Assembly: GCA_020348925.1 (NCBI GenBank)
Contig: CP070758.1
Span: 3,473,737-3,537,736, forward strand
Length of the DNA stretch: 64,000 nucleotides
From: Gemmatimonadota bacterium
Lineage (GTDB): Bacteria > JBHIER01 > G020348925
Direction: 5' to 3'
Numbering within the stretch: the first letter of the stretch is position 1; each line of letters starts with the position of its first letter. Shown one piece after another: positions 28,137 through 36,275 of the stretch. Below the pieces are notes generated by a model, which was not told where the DNA came from, searched no databases, and was given only the letters and a program-made list of their open reading frames with translations. The translations under genes were made by a program, and so were the position numbers.

Positions 28137-29465
28137 TCAGAGATACTGTTCGACCTCCCAGGGCGTCACCTGCGTGGAGAAATCTCTCCACTCTCTCCGC
28201 TTCGCACCAACAAACTGTTCGGTCAGATGTTTGCCCAGGGCCTTTTTGAGGACAGCATCACCCTCCAGCTCATCAACGGCCTGGGCAATATTTCCGGGGA
28301 GCGTGGCTATCCCCATCTCCTCCAGCCGCTCGTCGCTGAAACCGTACACGTTCTCTTCGACGGGTTTCGGAGGCTTCCACTTTCGTTGCACGCCATCGAG
28401 CCCGGCAGCGAGCATACTGGCGAAGGCCAGATACGGGTTGCAGGATGTATCCGGACACCGCAGCTCCACCCGCGCTCCGACCCTGGCCTTACCCCGGGTC
28501 ACCTGGGGAATTCGCAAAAGTGCCGAGCGGTTCACCCGACCCCAACAGACATAGATAGGAGCCTCATAACCGGGTACGAGACGCTTGTAGGAATTGACCG
28601 TAGGGTCGACGACTGCAGCCAGCGCTCTGGCGTGCCGTATTTGGCCGGCCAGAAAGTGATAGGCCAGCTCCGAGAGATTGTATTTATCCCCTGGGGAGTA
28701 AAACAGGTTTTTCCCTCTCAGGTCGGCCAGACTCTGATGCACATGCATACCGCTCCCATTGATGCCGTAGATGGGCTTGGGCATGAAGGTCACTTTCAAG
28801 CCGCTGCCGATGGCATGGGTCTTGAGAGTCTGCTTCAGGGAAACGACGGCATCGGCCACGCGTAAGGCATTGTCATAGGAGATGTCAATCTCATGTTGCC
28901 CCTGGCTCACCTCATGATGGTAGGTCTCGCACTGAATTCCCATTTGGGCCATGCTTGTCATGGTATCCTGACAGATCCTCACCGCCCGGCTCTGGACGCC
29001 CAGGTCAAAATAGCCCTTACGGTCATGGGGAATGAGTTCCGGCAGTCGGTCCCGTTCCAGCAGGAAGAACTCGATTTCAGGACCAACATTGTAAACGAAG
29101 CCCAACTCCCTGGCCCGCTTCGCAACTCGCTTGAGGACTCCCCGGGGATCGCCCTCGAAGGGTTCTTCATCTGGAGTATAGACATCGCAGATGATCTGGG
29201 CGACCTTCCCCCCTTCGTTCGACCAGGGAAGGACTGAAAAGGTCTCGGGATCCAGTTTCAGAAGCATGTCCGACTCGTAGATTCGGGCAAATCCCTGAAT
29301 GGAGGATCCGTCAAACCAGACCCCGTGTTTTAAAGCGGAGCCGGCTTGTGCGGCCTGTATGGTCACTTTCTTCGGAACACCGGTGATATCCGTGAAGAGT
29401 AGATAAAGGAATTGGATCTTTTCCTTTTTTATCCTGGTCAGGAGCTCATCATTTCGGGCGCCCAT
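28137..29465 (-). CDS. glnA: type I glutamine synthetase
   Basis: A 442-residue GSI-alpha enzyme that makes glutamine from glutamate, ammonia and ATP. Motifs are FDGSSIQGFA, NVGPEIEFFLL, NGSGMHVHQSL and KRLVPGYEAPIYVCWGRVNRSALLRIP. The C-terminal region reads NVYGFSDERLEEMGIATLP, not the NLYDLPPEE adenylylation loop of GSI-beta, so control by GlnE adenylylation is unlikely. AAAGGAGGG precedes the ATG. A promoter lies ~215 bases upstream. It is divergent from an amino-acid symporter, consistent with nitrogen metabolism. Confidence 0.95.
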   Translation of the reverse strand: MGARNDELLTRIKKEKIQFLYLLFTDITGVPKKVTIQAAQAGSALKHGVWFDGSSIQGFARIYESDMLLKLDPETFSVLPWSNEGGKVAQIICDVYTPDEEPFEGDPRGVLKRVAKRARELGFVYNVGPEIEFFLLERDRLPELIPHDRKGYFDLGVQSRAVRICQDTMTSMAQMGIQCETYHHEVSQGQHEIDISYDNALRVADAVVSLKQTLKTHAIGSGLKVTFMPKPIYGINGSGMHVHQSLADLRGKNLFYSPGDKYNLSELAYHFLAGQIRHARALAAVVDPTVNSYKRLVPGYEAPIYVCWGRVNRSALLRIPQVTRGKARVGARVELRCPDTSCNPYLAFASMLAAGLDGVQRKWKPPKPVEENVYGFSDERLEEMGIATLPGNIAQAVDELEGDAVLKKALGKHLTEQFVGAKRREWRDFSTQVTPWEVEQYL

Positions 29466-29932
29466 TATTCCCTCCTTTCATCTTCGCTCATTGACACCCA
29501 ATTCCCTTCTCTTAAAAATTTCGAGGATGCGTCGGATTATTATCCCATTCAAAAACGATTCTTTTGCTTCAAAGAACACTCAGAACGTGTCGAAGATTCT
29601 CAACACGATCGTATTTCAATTCAAAACACTTGTATGAGCGACCGAGATCTTCTTCGGGTTTGACCTGCCGTCCGGTAAGATCGGCCAAATAATAGCCCCG
29701 TAATAAAGACGTGTCAAGATGTTTTTTCAGAAATGCACCATCTCACGAAGAAATCCCATTTCTTCCTTGAATTCCGGGGCGAAATTGTTTTATTTTTGTG
29801 AAATTTTTGACCGGGATCTCTCATACGTGGTCACTGTACCATTCACCCATACACGACTGTGCATACACGTATTCATGCGCATCCAAACAAAACCATTTAA
29901 ATTCTTGTCCGATTTCCACCAAAGGACACGAC
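29466..29932. other. 467-base divergent region between glnA and the first NSS symporter
   Basis: It holds the reverse-strand glnA promoter (29689-29717) and a long leader for glnA. I found no convincing forward promoter box and no small gene. Open frames here are short and not coding-like. Confidence 0.6.
29689..29717 (-). promoter_or_regulatory. glnA promoter
   Basis: Read on the reverse strand: -35 TTGACA (29717-29712), 17-base spacer, -10 TATTAT (29694-29689). Initiation near 29682 would give a glnA leader of ~215 bases, long enough for leader control. Confidence 0.65.
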
Positions 29933-31438
29933 ATGCACCTTGAACGGGAACGGTGGGCCAGCCGGGGCGTATTCATTGTCGCGGCCGTGGGAGCGGCCAT
30001 CGGTCTGGGCAACGTCTGGCGGTTCCCCTATAAAGTCTATCAATCCGGAGGAGGTGCCTTCCTCATCCCCTACTTCGTGGCCCTGTTCGTGGCAGGCATT
30101 CCCCTGCTCATCATGGAGTTCGGACTGGGCCAATATTTTCAGGGCGCCGCACCGAAAGCCCTCAACCGAATCCGACCATCATTTGAAGGCATCGGCTGGT
30201 GGGCCATCGGAATAAGTGCCCTCATCGCCATCTATTATTGCGTTATCTTGGCCTATGCCTGGAACTACCTCTTTCTTTCCATCGGCAAAGCCTGGGGCAC
30301 GGACCCGGCAAGTTTCTACTCCGATCTCTTTCTCAAAAAGACTGCCGGACCTCACATTCAAGGGCGACTGTGTCTGCCCATCGTCGGCGGACTGGCCCTG
30401 TCCTGGATCGCCGTTGCGCTCAGCATCTACAAGGGAATCGGACGTGTGGGCAAGGTGGTCATGGTCACGGTCCCTCTGCCGGCTCTGTTGCTGGTCATCA
30501 TGTTTTTCCGGGGCATCACCCTGCCCGGGGCGGGCGAGGGGATCGCCCTCTATCTCAATCCCGACTTCTCGCGCCTGGCCGATCCGCACATCTGGCTCCT
30601 GGCCTTCAGCCAGGTCTTCTTCTCCGTCGGCCTGGGCTGGGGTATCATGATCGCCTACGCCAGCTACCGGTCAAAGTCGGCGGAGATCAACAACAGTGCC
30701 TTCATCACCTGCCTGTCGGACGTCGGGATCTCGTTCTTCGGCGGATTTGCCGTCTTCAGCGCCCTCGGTTTCCTGACCCACGGTCTGACCGGGGTTGAGC
30801 TGGCCGGCAGAATGGACGCCATCGGCTCCGGAAGCTCCCTGGCTTTTATCGCCTACCCGCTTCTGATAAACGAACTGGGCTCCCTCGGCTCCCTTTTCGG
30901 CGTCATCTTCTTTATCATGTTACTGACCCTGGGCATCGACTCGGCCTTCGCCATGGTTGAGGCAGCCGTTGCCGGGCTCACCGACAAATGGCCTTTTCCC
31001 AAAGGAAAGGCCGTCATCATCTTCTGTTTTTTCGGCTTCCTCTTAGGGATCCCTCTCGCTCTGGGCTCTGGATCGCACTGGATCGACATCATCGATCACT
31101 GGATCGGCGATGTCGGGCTCGTTGCCGTGGCGCTCCTCCAATGTCTCGCTGTAGGTTGGTTTTACGATCTCAAGGAGCTCCGGGCCTTTGTCAACTCGGT
31201 GTCGGAGTTTCGAATCGGTCGCTGGTGGGAATGGTTCATCCGTTATCTCATACCGATGTGCCTCATATTGACGCTCTTTTTCTGGTTCAAGGGCGAACTG
31301 TCCGCACCCTTCGGCTCCTCAAACAATCCGCCATATCCTGAGTGGACGCTCTGGGTAGGTGGCTGGGGACTGACCATCGCACTCATCGTTGTGAGTTTTC
31401 TGTTGGGGCGCACCAGGTGGAAAAAGGAGAGAAAATGA
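29933..31438 (+). CDS. sodium-dependent amino-acid transporter (NSS/SLC6 family), large subunit
   Basis: A 501-residue inner-membrane symporter with about 12 transmembrane helices. The first helix carries the NSS signature GAAIGLGNVWRFPYKVYQSGGGAFLIPYF, including the unwound sodium/substrate site. I start at the ATG 29933, with AAAGGA upstream, because the RW(A)SRGVF segment just before helix 1 is the usual NSS N-terminus. An in-frame ATG at 29798 adds non-conserved sequence. The stop overlaps the next small gene by ATGA, as in MetPS-type two-part transporters. It likely imports neutral or aromatic amino acids or methionine/alanine with sodium. Confidence 0.9.
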   Translation: MHLERERWASRGVFIVAAVGAAIGLGNVWRFPYKVYQSGGGAFLIPYFVALFVAGIPLLIMEFGLGQYFQGAAPKALNRIRPSFEGIGWWAIGISALIAIYYCVILAYAWNYLFLSIGKAWGTDPASFYSDLFLKKTAGPHIQGRLCLPIVGGLALSWIAVALSIYKGIGRVGKVVMVTVPLPALLLVIMFFRGITLPGAGEGIALYLNPDFSRLADPHIWLLAFSQVFFSVGLGWGIMIAYASYRSKSAEINNSAFITCLSDVGISFFGGFAVFSALGFLTHGLTGVELAGRMDAIGSGSSLAFIAYPLLINELGSLGSLFGVIFFIMLLTLGIDSAFAMVEAAVAGLTDKWPFPKGKAVIIFCFFGFLLGIPLALGSGSHWIDIIDHWIGDVGLVAVALLQCLAVGWFYDLKELRAFVNSVSEFRIGRWWEWFIRYLIPMCLILTLFFWFKGELSAPFGSSNNPPYPEWTLWVGGWGLTIALIVVSFLLGRTRWKKERK

Positions 31439-31590
31439 CCATATCACTCGGTGGTTGGTTGACCCTGATCATAGGCGGTATTGTTCTCTACGGAGGACTC
31501 ATCCTCTGTCTGAGCATTGCCTTAAAGAAGGGACGACATCTCCAATCGAATAAAGAATCGGATAAGCGAGTATACCCAAATAATGCTTAA
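31435..31590 (+). CDS. MetS-like small subunit of NSS transporter
   Basis: A 51-residue protein with one transmembrane helix (WLTLIIGGIVLYGGLILCLSIAL) followed by a basic tail (KKGRHLQSNKESDKR). Its ATG overlaps the stop of the NSS large-subunit gene by four bases (ATGA), and AAAAAGGAGAG provides the ribosome site. Size, topology and coupling match the MetS/MaAIMP small subunits, such as MetS of the Corynebacterium MetPS methionine and alanine importer. The assignment rests on context and topology more than on residue identity. Confidence 0.75.
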   Translation: MTISLGGWLTLIIGGIVLYGGLILCLSIALKKGRHLQSNKESDKRVYPNNA

Positions 31591-31601
31591 ATTAAAACAA
31601 A

Positions 31602-31694
31602 AGCTGTCATTTCTGCGCATGCAGGAATCTCCTCGATTTGCGCAACATACTTTCAATTAATGAGATTCCGGGATAAACCCGGAATGACATAGCT
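31602..31694. repeat. 93-bp palindromic element bounded by AGCTGTCATT / AATGACATAGCT
   Basis: The left arm runs AGCTGTCATT..GCAGGAATCTC and the right arm GAGATTCCGGG..CCCGGAATGACATAGCT. Near-complementary ends and non-coding position mark a miniature palindromic (REP/MITE-like) element in the 364-base gap between two NSS transporter genes. The remainder of that gap is AT-rich with nothing else seen. Confidence 0.65.
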
Positions 31695-31954
31695 TTAAAT
31701 CGTGGAAAGTGGTGCAGAACCATGTTCAAAACCAATATTCTTTTTAACTCTCTAAATATGTTTATCTTACGTCATATTTAAGTTGATTTAATGAATAATC
31801 CAGCTCGTGCGAACTACTGGAGACGAAATAAAAATCGGACGAATATTCAAGGTGAAAATTCTTGGTTTTCGTCGAAGCTGATATTAATATTATCCCGACA
31901 TGTTTGAAAATACACAACCGGCATTCACATTCAATTCATCCAGGGAGCTGATGC

Positions 31955-33328
31955 ATGAACGATCCTGAATCGATTCAGAGAGAGCAATGGGGTACGAAAA
32001 TCGGATTTATCCTGGCGGCGGCCGGCTCGGCCATCGGCCTGGGCAACGTCTGGAAATTCCCCTATATCACCGGTGAAAACGGCGGGGCCGCCTTTGTCCT
32101 CGTCTATCTTTTCTGTATCGTCATCATCGGCTGGCCCATCATGCTGGCCGAGCTGACTATCGGCCGCAAAGCTCAGCGAAATCCCGTGGGAGCCTTCAAG
32201 ATTCTGAAGCCCAACTCCCTCTGGTTCCTGGTGGGATCCCTCGGCATTCTGGCCGGTTTTTTCATCCTCTCCTACTACAGCGTCGTTGCCGGCTGGATGA
32301 TGGCCTATGCCTATAAAGCCGTCACAGGGGTCTTTCAGAATTTTCCTGCCCCGGCAAGTGCCGGAGAACACTTCGGCCAGTTCTCCGCAAGTCCGTTATG
32401 GTCGATCGTCATCCACGCACTCTTCATGATCTTGTGCATATTGATCGTCTCCAAGGGCATCAAAGGCGGCATCGAGCGATGGAGCAAGATTCTGATGCCT
32501 GTGCTCTTCATCATTCTGATCCTTCTCGTTATTCGGGGCGTCACCCTGCCGGGTGGAAGCAGGGGCCTGTCCTTTCTGTTCAAGCCCGATTTCAGCAGCA
32601 TCACCCCGACGGCGGTCCTCATCGCCCTGGGGCATGCCTTTTTCACCCTCAGCTTGGGCATGGGCGCCATGATTACCTACGGCAGCTACATGTCCGAATC
32701 CGAGAACCTGCCCTTCAACGGACTCATGGTCGTCTTTCTCGACACCTTCATCGCCCTCCTGGCCGGCGTGGCCATTTTCACGTCCGTCTTTGCCATGAAT
32801 CTCGACCCGACCGCCGGCCCCGGACTCGTCTTTCACGTCCTACCGGCCGTGTTTCAACAGATGCCAGGCGGGATCCTGTTCGGGACGCTCTTTTTTCTCC
32901 TCATGACCATCGCCGCCCTCACCTCAGGCATCTCCCTTCTTGAAGTGGTCTCGGCCTACTTCATCGACGAACAGGGATGGAAGCGGCAGCGAGCCGTTCT
33001 GAGCACCGGTGCGATCATATTTCTCATCGGTATTCCCTCGGCCCTCTCCTTCGGATTGATGAGGAACTGGACCTTTTTCTTCAAGATGAACGTCTTCGAT
33101 TTCGTCGATTTCCTGGCGGTCAATTACATGCTGCCCATCGGCGGACTGATGATCGCTTTCTTCGCCGGCTGGATCTGGGGCAGCCACAGAGTCATCGAGG
33201 AGATGAGAGTGGGCAATCCCAATTTTCTCGCCGGCCCCTACTGGAGCTTCCTCGTCCGTTTCATCACACCCCTCGGCATCCTCGTCGTCATCGGCGCCGT
33301 CGTCTTCGGCGGCGTGCGGTTTAATTAA
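31955..33328 (+). CDS. second sodium-dependent amino-acid transporter (NSS family)
   Basis: A 457-residue inner-membrane symporter with 11-12 helices. Helix 1 reads GSAIGLGNVWKFPYITGENGGAAFVLVYL, the same NSS signature as the neighbour, with Lys for Arg before FPY. The start ATG has AGGGAG upstream. No small subunit gene follows, so this is a LeuT/TnaT/MhsT-type single-component carrier. The two transporters are clearly different paralogues, suggesting different amino-acid substrates. A 205-base gap with nothing notable follows. Confidence 0.9.
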   Translation: MNDPESIQREQWGTKIGFILAAAGSAIGLGNVWKFPYITGENGGAAFVLVYLFCIVIIGWPIMLAELTIGRKAQRNPVGAFKILKPNSLWFLVGSLGILAGFFILSYYSVVAGWMMAYAYKAVTGVFQNFPAPASAGEHFGQFSASPLWSIVIHALFMILCILIVSKGIKGGIERWSKILMPVLFIILILLVIRGVTLPGGSRGLSFLFKPDFSSITPTAVLIALGHAFFTLSLGMGAMITYGSYMSESENLPFNGLMVVFLDTFIALLAGVAIFTSVFAMNLDPTAGPGLVFHVLPAVFQQMPGGILFGTLFFLLMTIAALTSGISLLEVVSAYFIDEQGWKRQRAVLSTGAIIFLIGIPSALSFGLMRNWTFFFKMNVFDFVDFLAVNYMLPIGGLMIAFFAGWIWGSHRVIEEMRVGNPNFLAGPYWSFLVRFITPLGILVVIGAVVFGGVRFN

Positions 33329-33533
33329 ATTCCTTTGAGTTCGTCCTAAAACTCCAGAGTGACTCCACAATCATTGTGAGCCATGAACCACAGCGGTTCA
33401 TAGCGTGGCAACCCCACTCGGGAAGGTGTTAAACTCCCTCTCGCATCCACGCATCATACTTTTTGGGGCAACATCTATACTCTTACCCCAGTGCGGAGCC
33501 TATTATTCACTGATCAGTAAAAGATCGACGTTA

Positions 33534-33935
33534 CTATTCCACAATGTGAGATTTGAGATTGGTGTGTTCTGAAATCAGTTCGAAGTGATGATCAGAGTGT
33601 AGGAGAAGACACTTGGAGTTCAATGCCACTGAGGCGATAAGAACATCAGTTGATGGGATGGTCAGACCTTTCCGCCGAAGTTCGAAGGAGAGTCGGCTCG
33701 CAGAAAGCCAAACACGGTCTGTTACAGGCAAATAGTGGAGTGCCTGGAGCTCCTCCAAGAGCTCAACGTACTCTTTGGGCGTACGAGTCCCGCCAAGAAG
33801 CTCCACAAGAATCATCCCACACGTGGCGGCTGATCCTTCAGAAATGATTCTCCCTACCTCCTTTTTTGGAGCTTCCGGTGCCCCCTCCTTGAAAACCAAG
33901 ATCCATAATGACGTATCGATAAGAACAGGACTCAT
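33534..33935 (-). CDS. vapC: VapC-type PIN-domain toxin
   Basis: A 133-residue PIN-domain ribonuclease. The acidic active-site residues are visible: D7 (VLIDTSLWI), E45 (ILVELLGG), D97 (PSTDVLIASVAL) and D115 (HSDHHFE). VapC toxins cut tRNA or rRNA. Its start overlaps the vapB stop by 4 bases, so the two are translationally coupled, antitoxin first. Length is normal and no damage is seen, so the module is likely functional. Confidence 0.9.
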   Translation of the reverse strand: MSPVLIDTSLWILVFKEGAPEAPKKEVGRIISEGSAATCGMILVELLGGTRTPKEYVELLEELQALHYLPVTDRVWLSASRLSFELRRKGLTIPSTDVLIASVALNSKCLLLHSDHHFELISEHTNLKSHIVE

Positions 33936-34135
33936 TCATCCGCCCGCATTTTTTCCAACTCTTTATGGGTGAGGTTCAGATTGAAATTTCCCAATCTGTT
34001 CACCAGCCTTTTTCTCCGTTTCGCATGAATAATCTCTCGAAGTGACATATTGATAAGTTCCCTTTTTGTCTTGGCCTTCGTCAACTTCATTGCTTTCTGG
34101 AGCAGGTCATCATCTATGTCAATAGTCGATCTCAA
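33932..34135 (-). CDS. vapB: VapB-type antitoxin
   Basis: A 67-residue protein starting RSTIDIDDDLLQKAMKLTKAKTKRELINMSLREII, the ribbon-helix-helix DNA-binding part of PF09957 VapB antitoxins. The C-terminus (NFNLNLTHKELEKMRADE) would wrap and inhibit VapC. The start codon is TTG with a strong AAGGAGG nine bases upstream. Antitoxins of this type repress their own promoter. Confidence 0.88.
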   Translation of the reverse strand: MRSTIDIDDDLLQKAMKLTKAKTKRELINMSLREIIHAKRRKRLVNRLGNFNLNLTHKELEKMRADE

Positions 34136-34157
34136 GTGACATCACCTCCTTATGCGA

Positions 34158-34185
34158 AATATATAAATATTATGTGCGATGTCAA
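34158..34185 (-). promoter_or_regulatory. vapBC promoter
   Basis: Reverse strand: TTGACA (34185-34180), 16-base spacer, TATATT (34163-34158), only ~22 bases before the vapB start. The region around the -10 box is AT-rich with short inverted units (AATAT..ATATT), a plausible autorepression site for VapB. Confidence 0.6.
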
Positions 34186-34361
34186 CACATTTTTTATGCC
34201 ATATGTTACAGTATTTATCTCTAAATTATTAAACTGGTTCCATAACCCCTGTTTGTGAATCAAAGTGAAAGGGAATCTCAATTTCCAAGGCCACCGCACA
34301 AAAAAAGTGCCGAACTTACAATATTACATCGGCCTCTGACCACTGGTCACAAATAAATGTC

Positions 34362-34395
34362 AAACCTCCCGGAAGCTCGAACCTCCGGGAGGTTT
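34362..34395 (-). terminator. hairpin terminator of the 34449-35798 gene
   Basis: Perfect 12-base arms AAACCTCCCGGA / TCCGGGAGGTTT with a 10-base loop, flanked by A and T runs, so it can work in both directions. It ends the reverse-strand secreted-protein gene and could also end vapBC-side transcription from the left. Confidence 0.75.
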
Positions 34396-34448
34396 CTTCT
34401 TAGATCCTTCGCTTCAGCTCAGGACATGCTTTTAGACTTTTTTCTCCG

Positions 34449-35798
34449 CTATTTCATGAGCACCATCCGTCTGGTGTCAGTGTCATTGTCTGTTTCGATT
34501 CGATAGAAATAGACACCGGCAGGCAATTGGGTCGCATCCCAGGAAATACTGTAATAGCCGGCCTCCAGCGCATCATCCACAAGATCACCAACAATTTGCC
34601 CCAGCATGTTGTACACCCTCAGCCTCACCTGACCCTCCTCCGGCAAACCAAACTCGATGGTGGTCTCAGGATTGAAGGGATTGGGGTAGTTCTGGGACAG
34701 GACAAATTCCTCAGGCACCCCGGCTCCTGCCTTGGCCACCAACCTTTCACGCGAAGGCCGCCTCACCTCCAGCGTCACGTCGTCCGTCTTCGTCGCGCTC
34801 CCATCATCACCCACAATAGTCAATAGATAGTCCCCTACACCCACACTGCGCGTCACCTGGACCACCAACATCACCGTCTCTGATCCCCGGGCCGGCACCG
34901 TCACCACAGCACCAGGATCGAAGTAGTACCGCCTCGTCCCAGGCGGCAAGCCCGTCACACTCAAGCTCACCGAACTGGTGTAGCAATCGACGGAGCTGAC
35001 CGTCACATCGTAGGTGGCCGTCCCCAGAAACCCTCCAAACCACTCCACCCTGGCCACAGCCGGGACTGCACTCACGTCGAAATCGGACGAGCCTCCGAAG
35101 TCCGGATCGTTCTGATCAACAAGCCCGTCGCAGTCGTTGTCCTGACCGTCACACACTTCAGCGTTACCGGGGTAGTTATTGGGGTTGGCATCGTCACAAT
35201 CACACACGGTTCCGGCCCCGTCGCCGTCACCATTGGCCTGATCCGGATTGAACGTGCCCGGGCAGTTGTCTGTGGCATCATCCACGCCATCCCCGTCAGT
35301 ATCCGTGAAAGTGGTGACGACATTGTATGCCGGGGAGGTATTCTTGAAGTGGATCCAGCCGATATTCTCCCCCCAGGCATAGCCGTCAAAGCTGCCGGTG
35401 AGAGGATCGATGGTTACTCCACCATATGTGGGATTGAAGTTGATCCAGCCTACGTTGGTGCCCCAGGCGTAACCGGACAGGTTGCCTGAGACATCCCTGT
35501 TGACACCGTAATTCGTCGCTGAGGTGTTGTCGTAGGAGTGACCACCGTTGCTCTCATGGGTGCCCAGTCTGATCCAGCCGATGTTCTCGGCCCAGGCGTA
35601 ACCCTCCAGGTGGTCGGCGTAGACCGTCACGCCGCCGTTGACTGGCCGGAAATTGAGCCAGCCCACGTTGGTCCCCCAGGCCCACTTGTCCACCGGGTCG
35701 ATGTTGCCGGTCTGTGCCTGGAGTACGCCACTTATACTCAGCAGGAGCAGAGCAGTCAATACGGAATATTTCATGCCCGCTATCATTTTCCTACTCAT
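34449..35798 (-). CDS. secreted TSP3 protein with WGxNxGW repeats and FlgD-like sorting tail
   Basis: About 449 residues. A signal peptide (SVLTALLLLSISGVLQAQ) is followed by four to five tandem ~35-residue repeats with the pattern (A)WG(T/E)N(V/I)GW(L/I)(N/H/R)F (~30-150). Thrombospondin type 3 repeats follow (DTDGDGVDDATDNCPGTFNPDQ..), then a MopI/Notch-like DADGD-C segment, an Ig-like domain (~225-345) and the FlgD domain (SQNYPNPFNPETTIEFGLP...) ending RRMVLMK. The ATG at 35798 was chosen for its GAGGAGG site. It lies just downstream of the four-helix-bundle gene. The function is unknown, probably surface or extracellular. Confidence 0.75.
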   Translation of the reverse strand: MSRKMIAGMKYSVLTALLLLSISGVLQAQTGNIDPVDKWAWGTNVGWLNFRPVNGGVTVYADHLEGYAWAENIGWIRLGTHESNGGHSYDNTSATNYGVNRDVSGNLSGYAWGTNVGWINFNPTYGGVTIDPLTGSFDGYAWGENIGWIHFKNTSPAYNVVTTFTDTDGDGVDDATDNCPGTFNPDQANGDGDGAGTVCDCDDANPNNYPGNAEVCDGQDNDCDGLVDQNDPDFGGSSDFDVSAVPAVARVEWFGGFLGTATYDVTVSSVDCYTSSVSLSVTGLPPGTRRYYFDPGAVVTVPARGSETVMLVVQVTRSVGVGDYLLTIVGDDGSATKTDDVTLEVRRPSRERLVAKAGAGVPEEFVLSQNYPNPFNPETTIEFGLPEEGQVRLRVYNMLGQIVGDLVDDALEAGYYSISWDATQLPAGVYFYRIETDNDTDTRRMVLMK

Positions 35799-35812
35799 AA
35801 TGTTCCCTCCTC

Positions 35813-36253
35813 TCATCTCAGAGAAAAATGAAAAATCAAACATCGAAAAGCAAAATGACAGATGAAAATGCAAAATGACCTCTTTCCTTTCAGGGTCAAT
35901 ATGTTCGTTGCGAATATCTTGCTTATTTCATCCTGCTCCTTCAAAAACCAATCCACTTCTTTTGCCCCTGCGCGTTTGCTATCCCGGAGAAGAGCAAGCC
36001 AGAGTTTACTCTCGTTGGCAGATTTCAATGACGTGTTGAGATAGTTTGTGAAATCCTTTTTACTGCTTCCCGACTGGCCCCCAATGTAATTCCCAGGAAT
36101 AATTGCACCACTGCGCAACAGTTGATCTCCAAGTCTTCTGGAAACGTTGTCCTTTGGCAAGCCATCCAGGAATTCAATGAGCTTTAAAACAAACCTGTAC
36201 AGCCTCTCCTTGAAATCCTTTTTGAATTTTGCCTTGTCATTTTGCATTTTCAT
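35813..36253 (-). CDS. S23/Avd-like four-helix-bundle protein
   Basis: A 146-residue protein of the S23/TIGR02436 four-helix family: KERLYRFVLKLIEFLDGLPKDN, RRLGDQLLRSGAIIPGNYIGGQSGSSKKDFTNYLNTSLKSANESKLWLALL. This family is structurally related to Avd, the accessory protein of diversity-generating retroelements, but many members have no retroelement. The last ~20 residues (SFCIFICHFAFRCLIFHFSL) are read from repeat DNA. The frame starts inside one copy and ends beyond the other copy of a perfect 18-bp inverted repeat (35862-35879 and 36236-36253). It begins 22 bases after the stop of a hypervariable DUF1566 gene. No good ribosome site precedes the ATG; coupling to the upstream gene is possible. 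Confidence 0.7.
   Translation of the reverse strand: MKMQNDKAKFKKDFKERLYRFVLKLIEFLDGLPKDNVSRRLGDQLLRSGAIIPGNYIGGQSGSSKKDFTNYLNTSLKSANESKLWLALLRDSKRAGAKEVDWFLKEQDEISKIFATNILTLKGKRSFCIFICHFAFRCLIFHFSLR
35862..36253. repeat. 18-bp perfect inverted repeats bounding the four-helix-bundle gene
   Basis: ATGAAAATGCAAAATGAC at 35862-35879 is the exact reverse complement of 36236-36253. The flanks of the left copy recur, without the gene, at 42331-42425. This suggests a small mobile or formerly mobile cassette. Confidence 0.65.
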
Positions 36254-36275
36254 TCTTGATCTTTGACTTGAAGAT

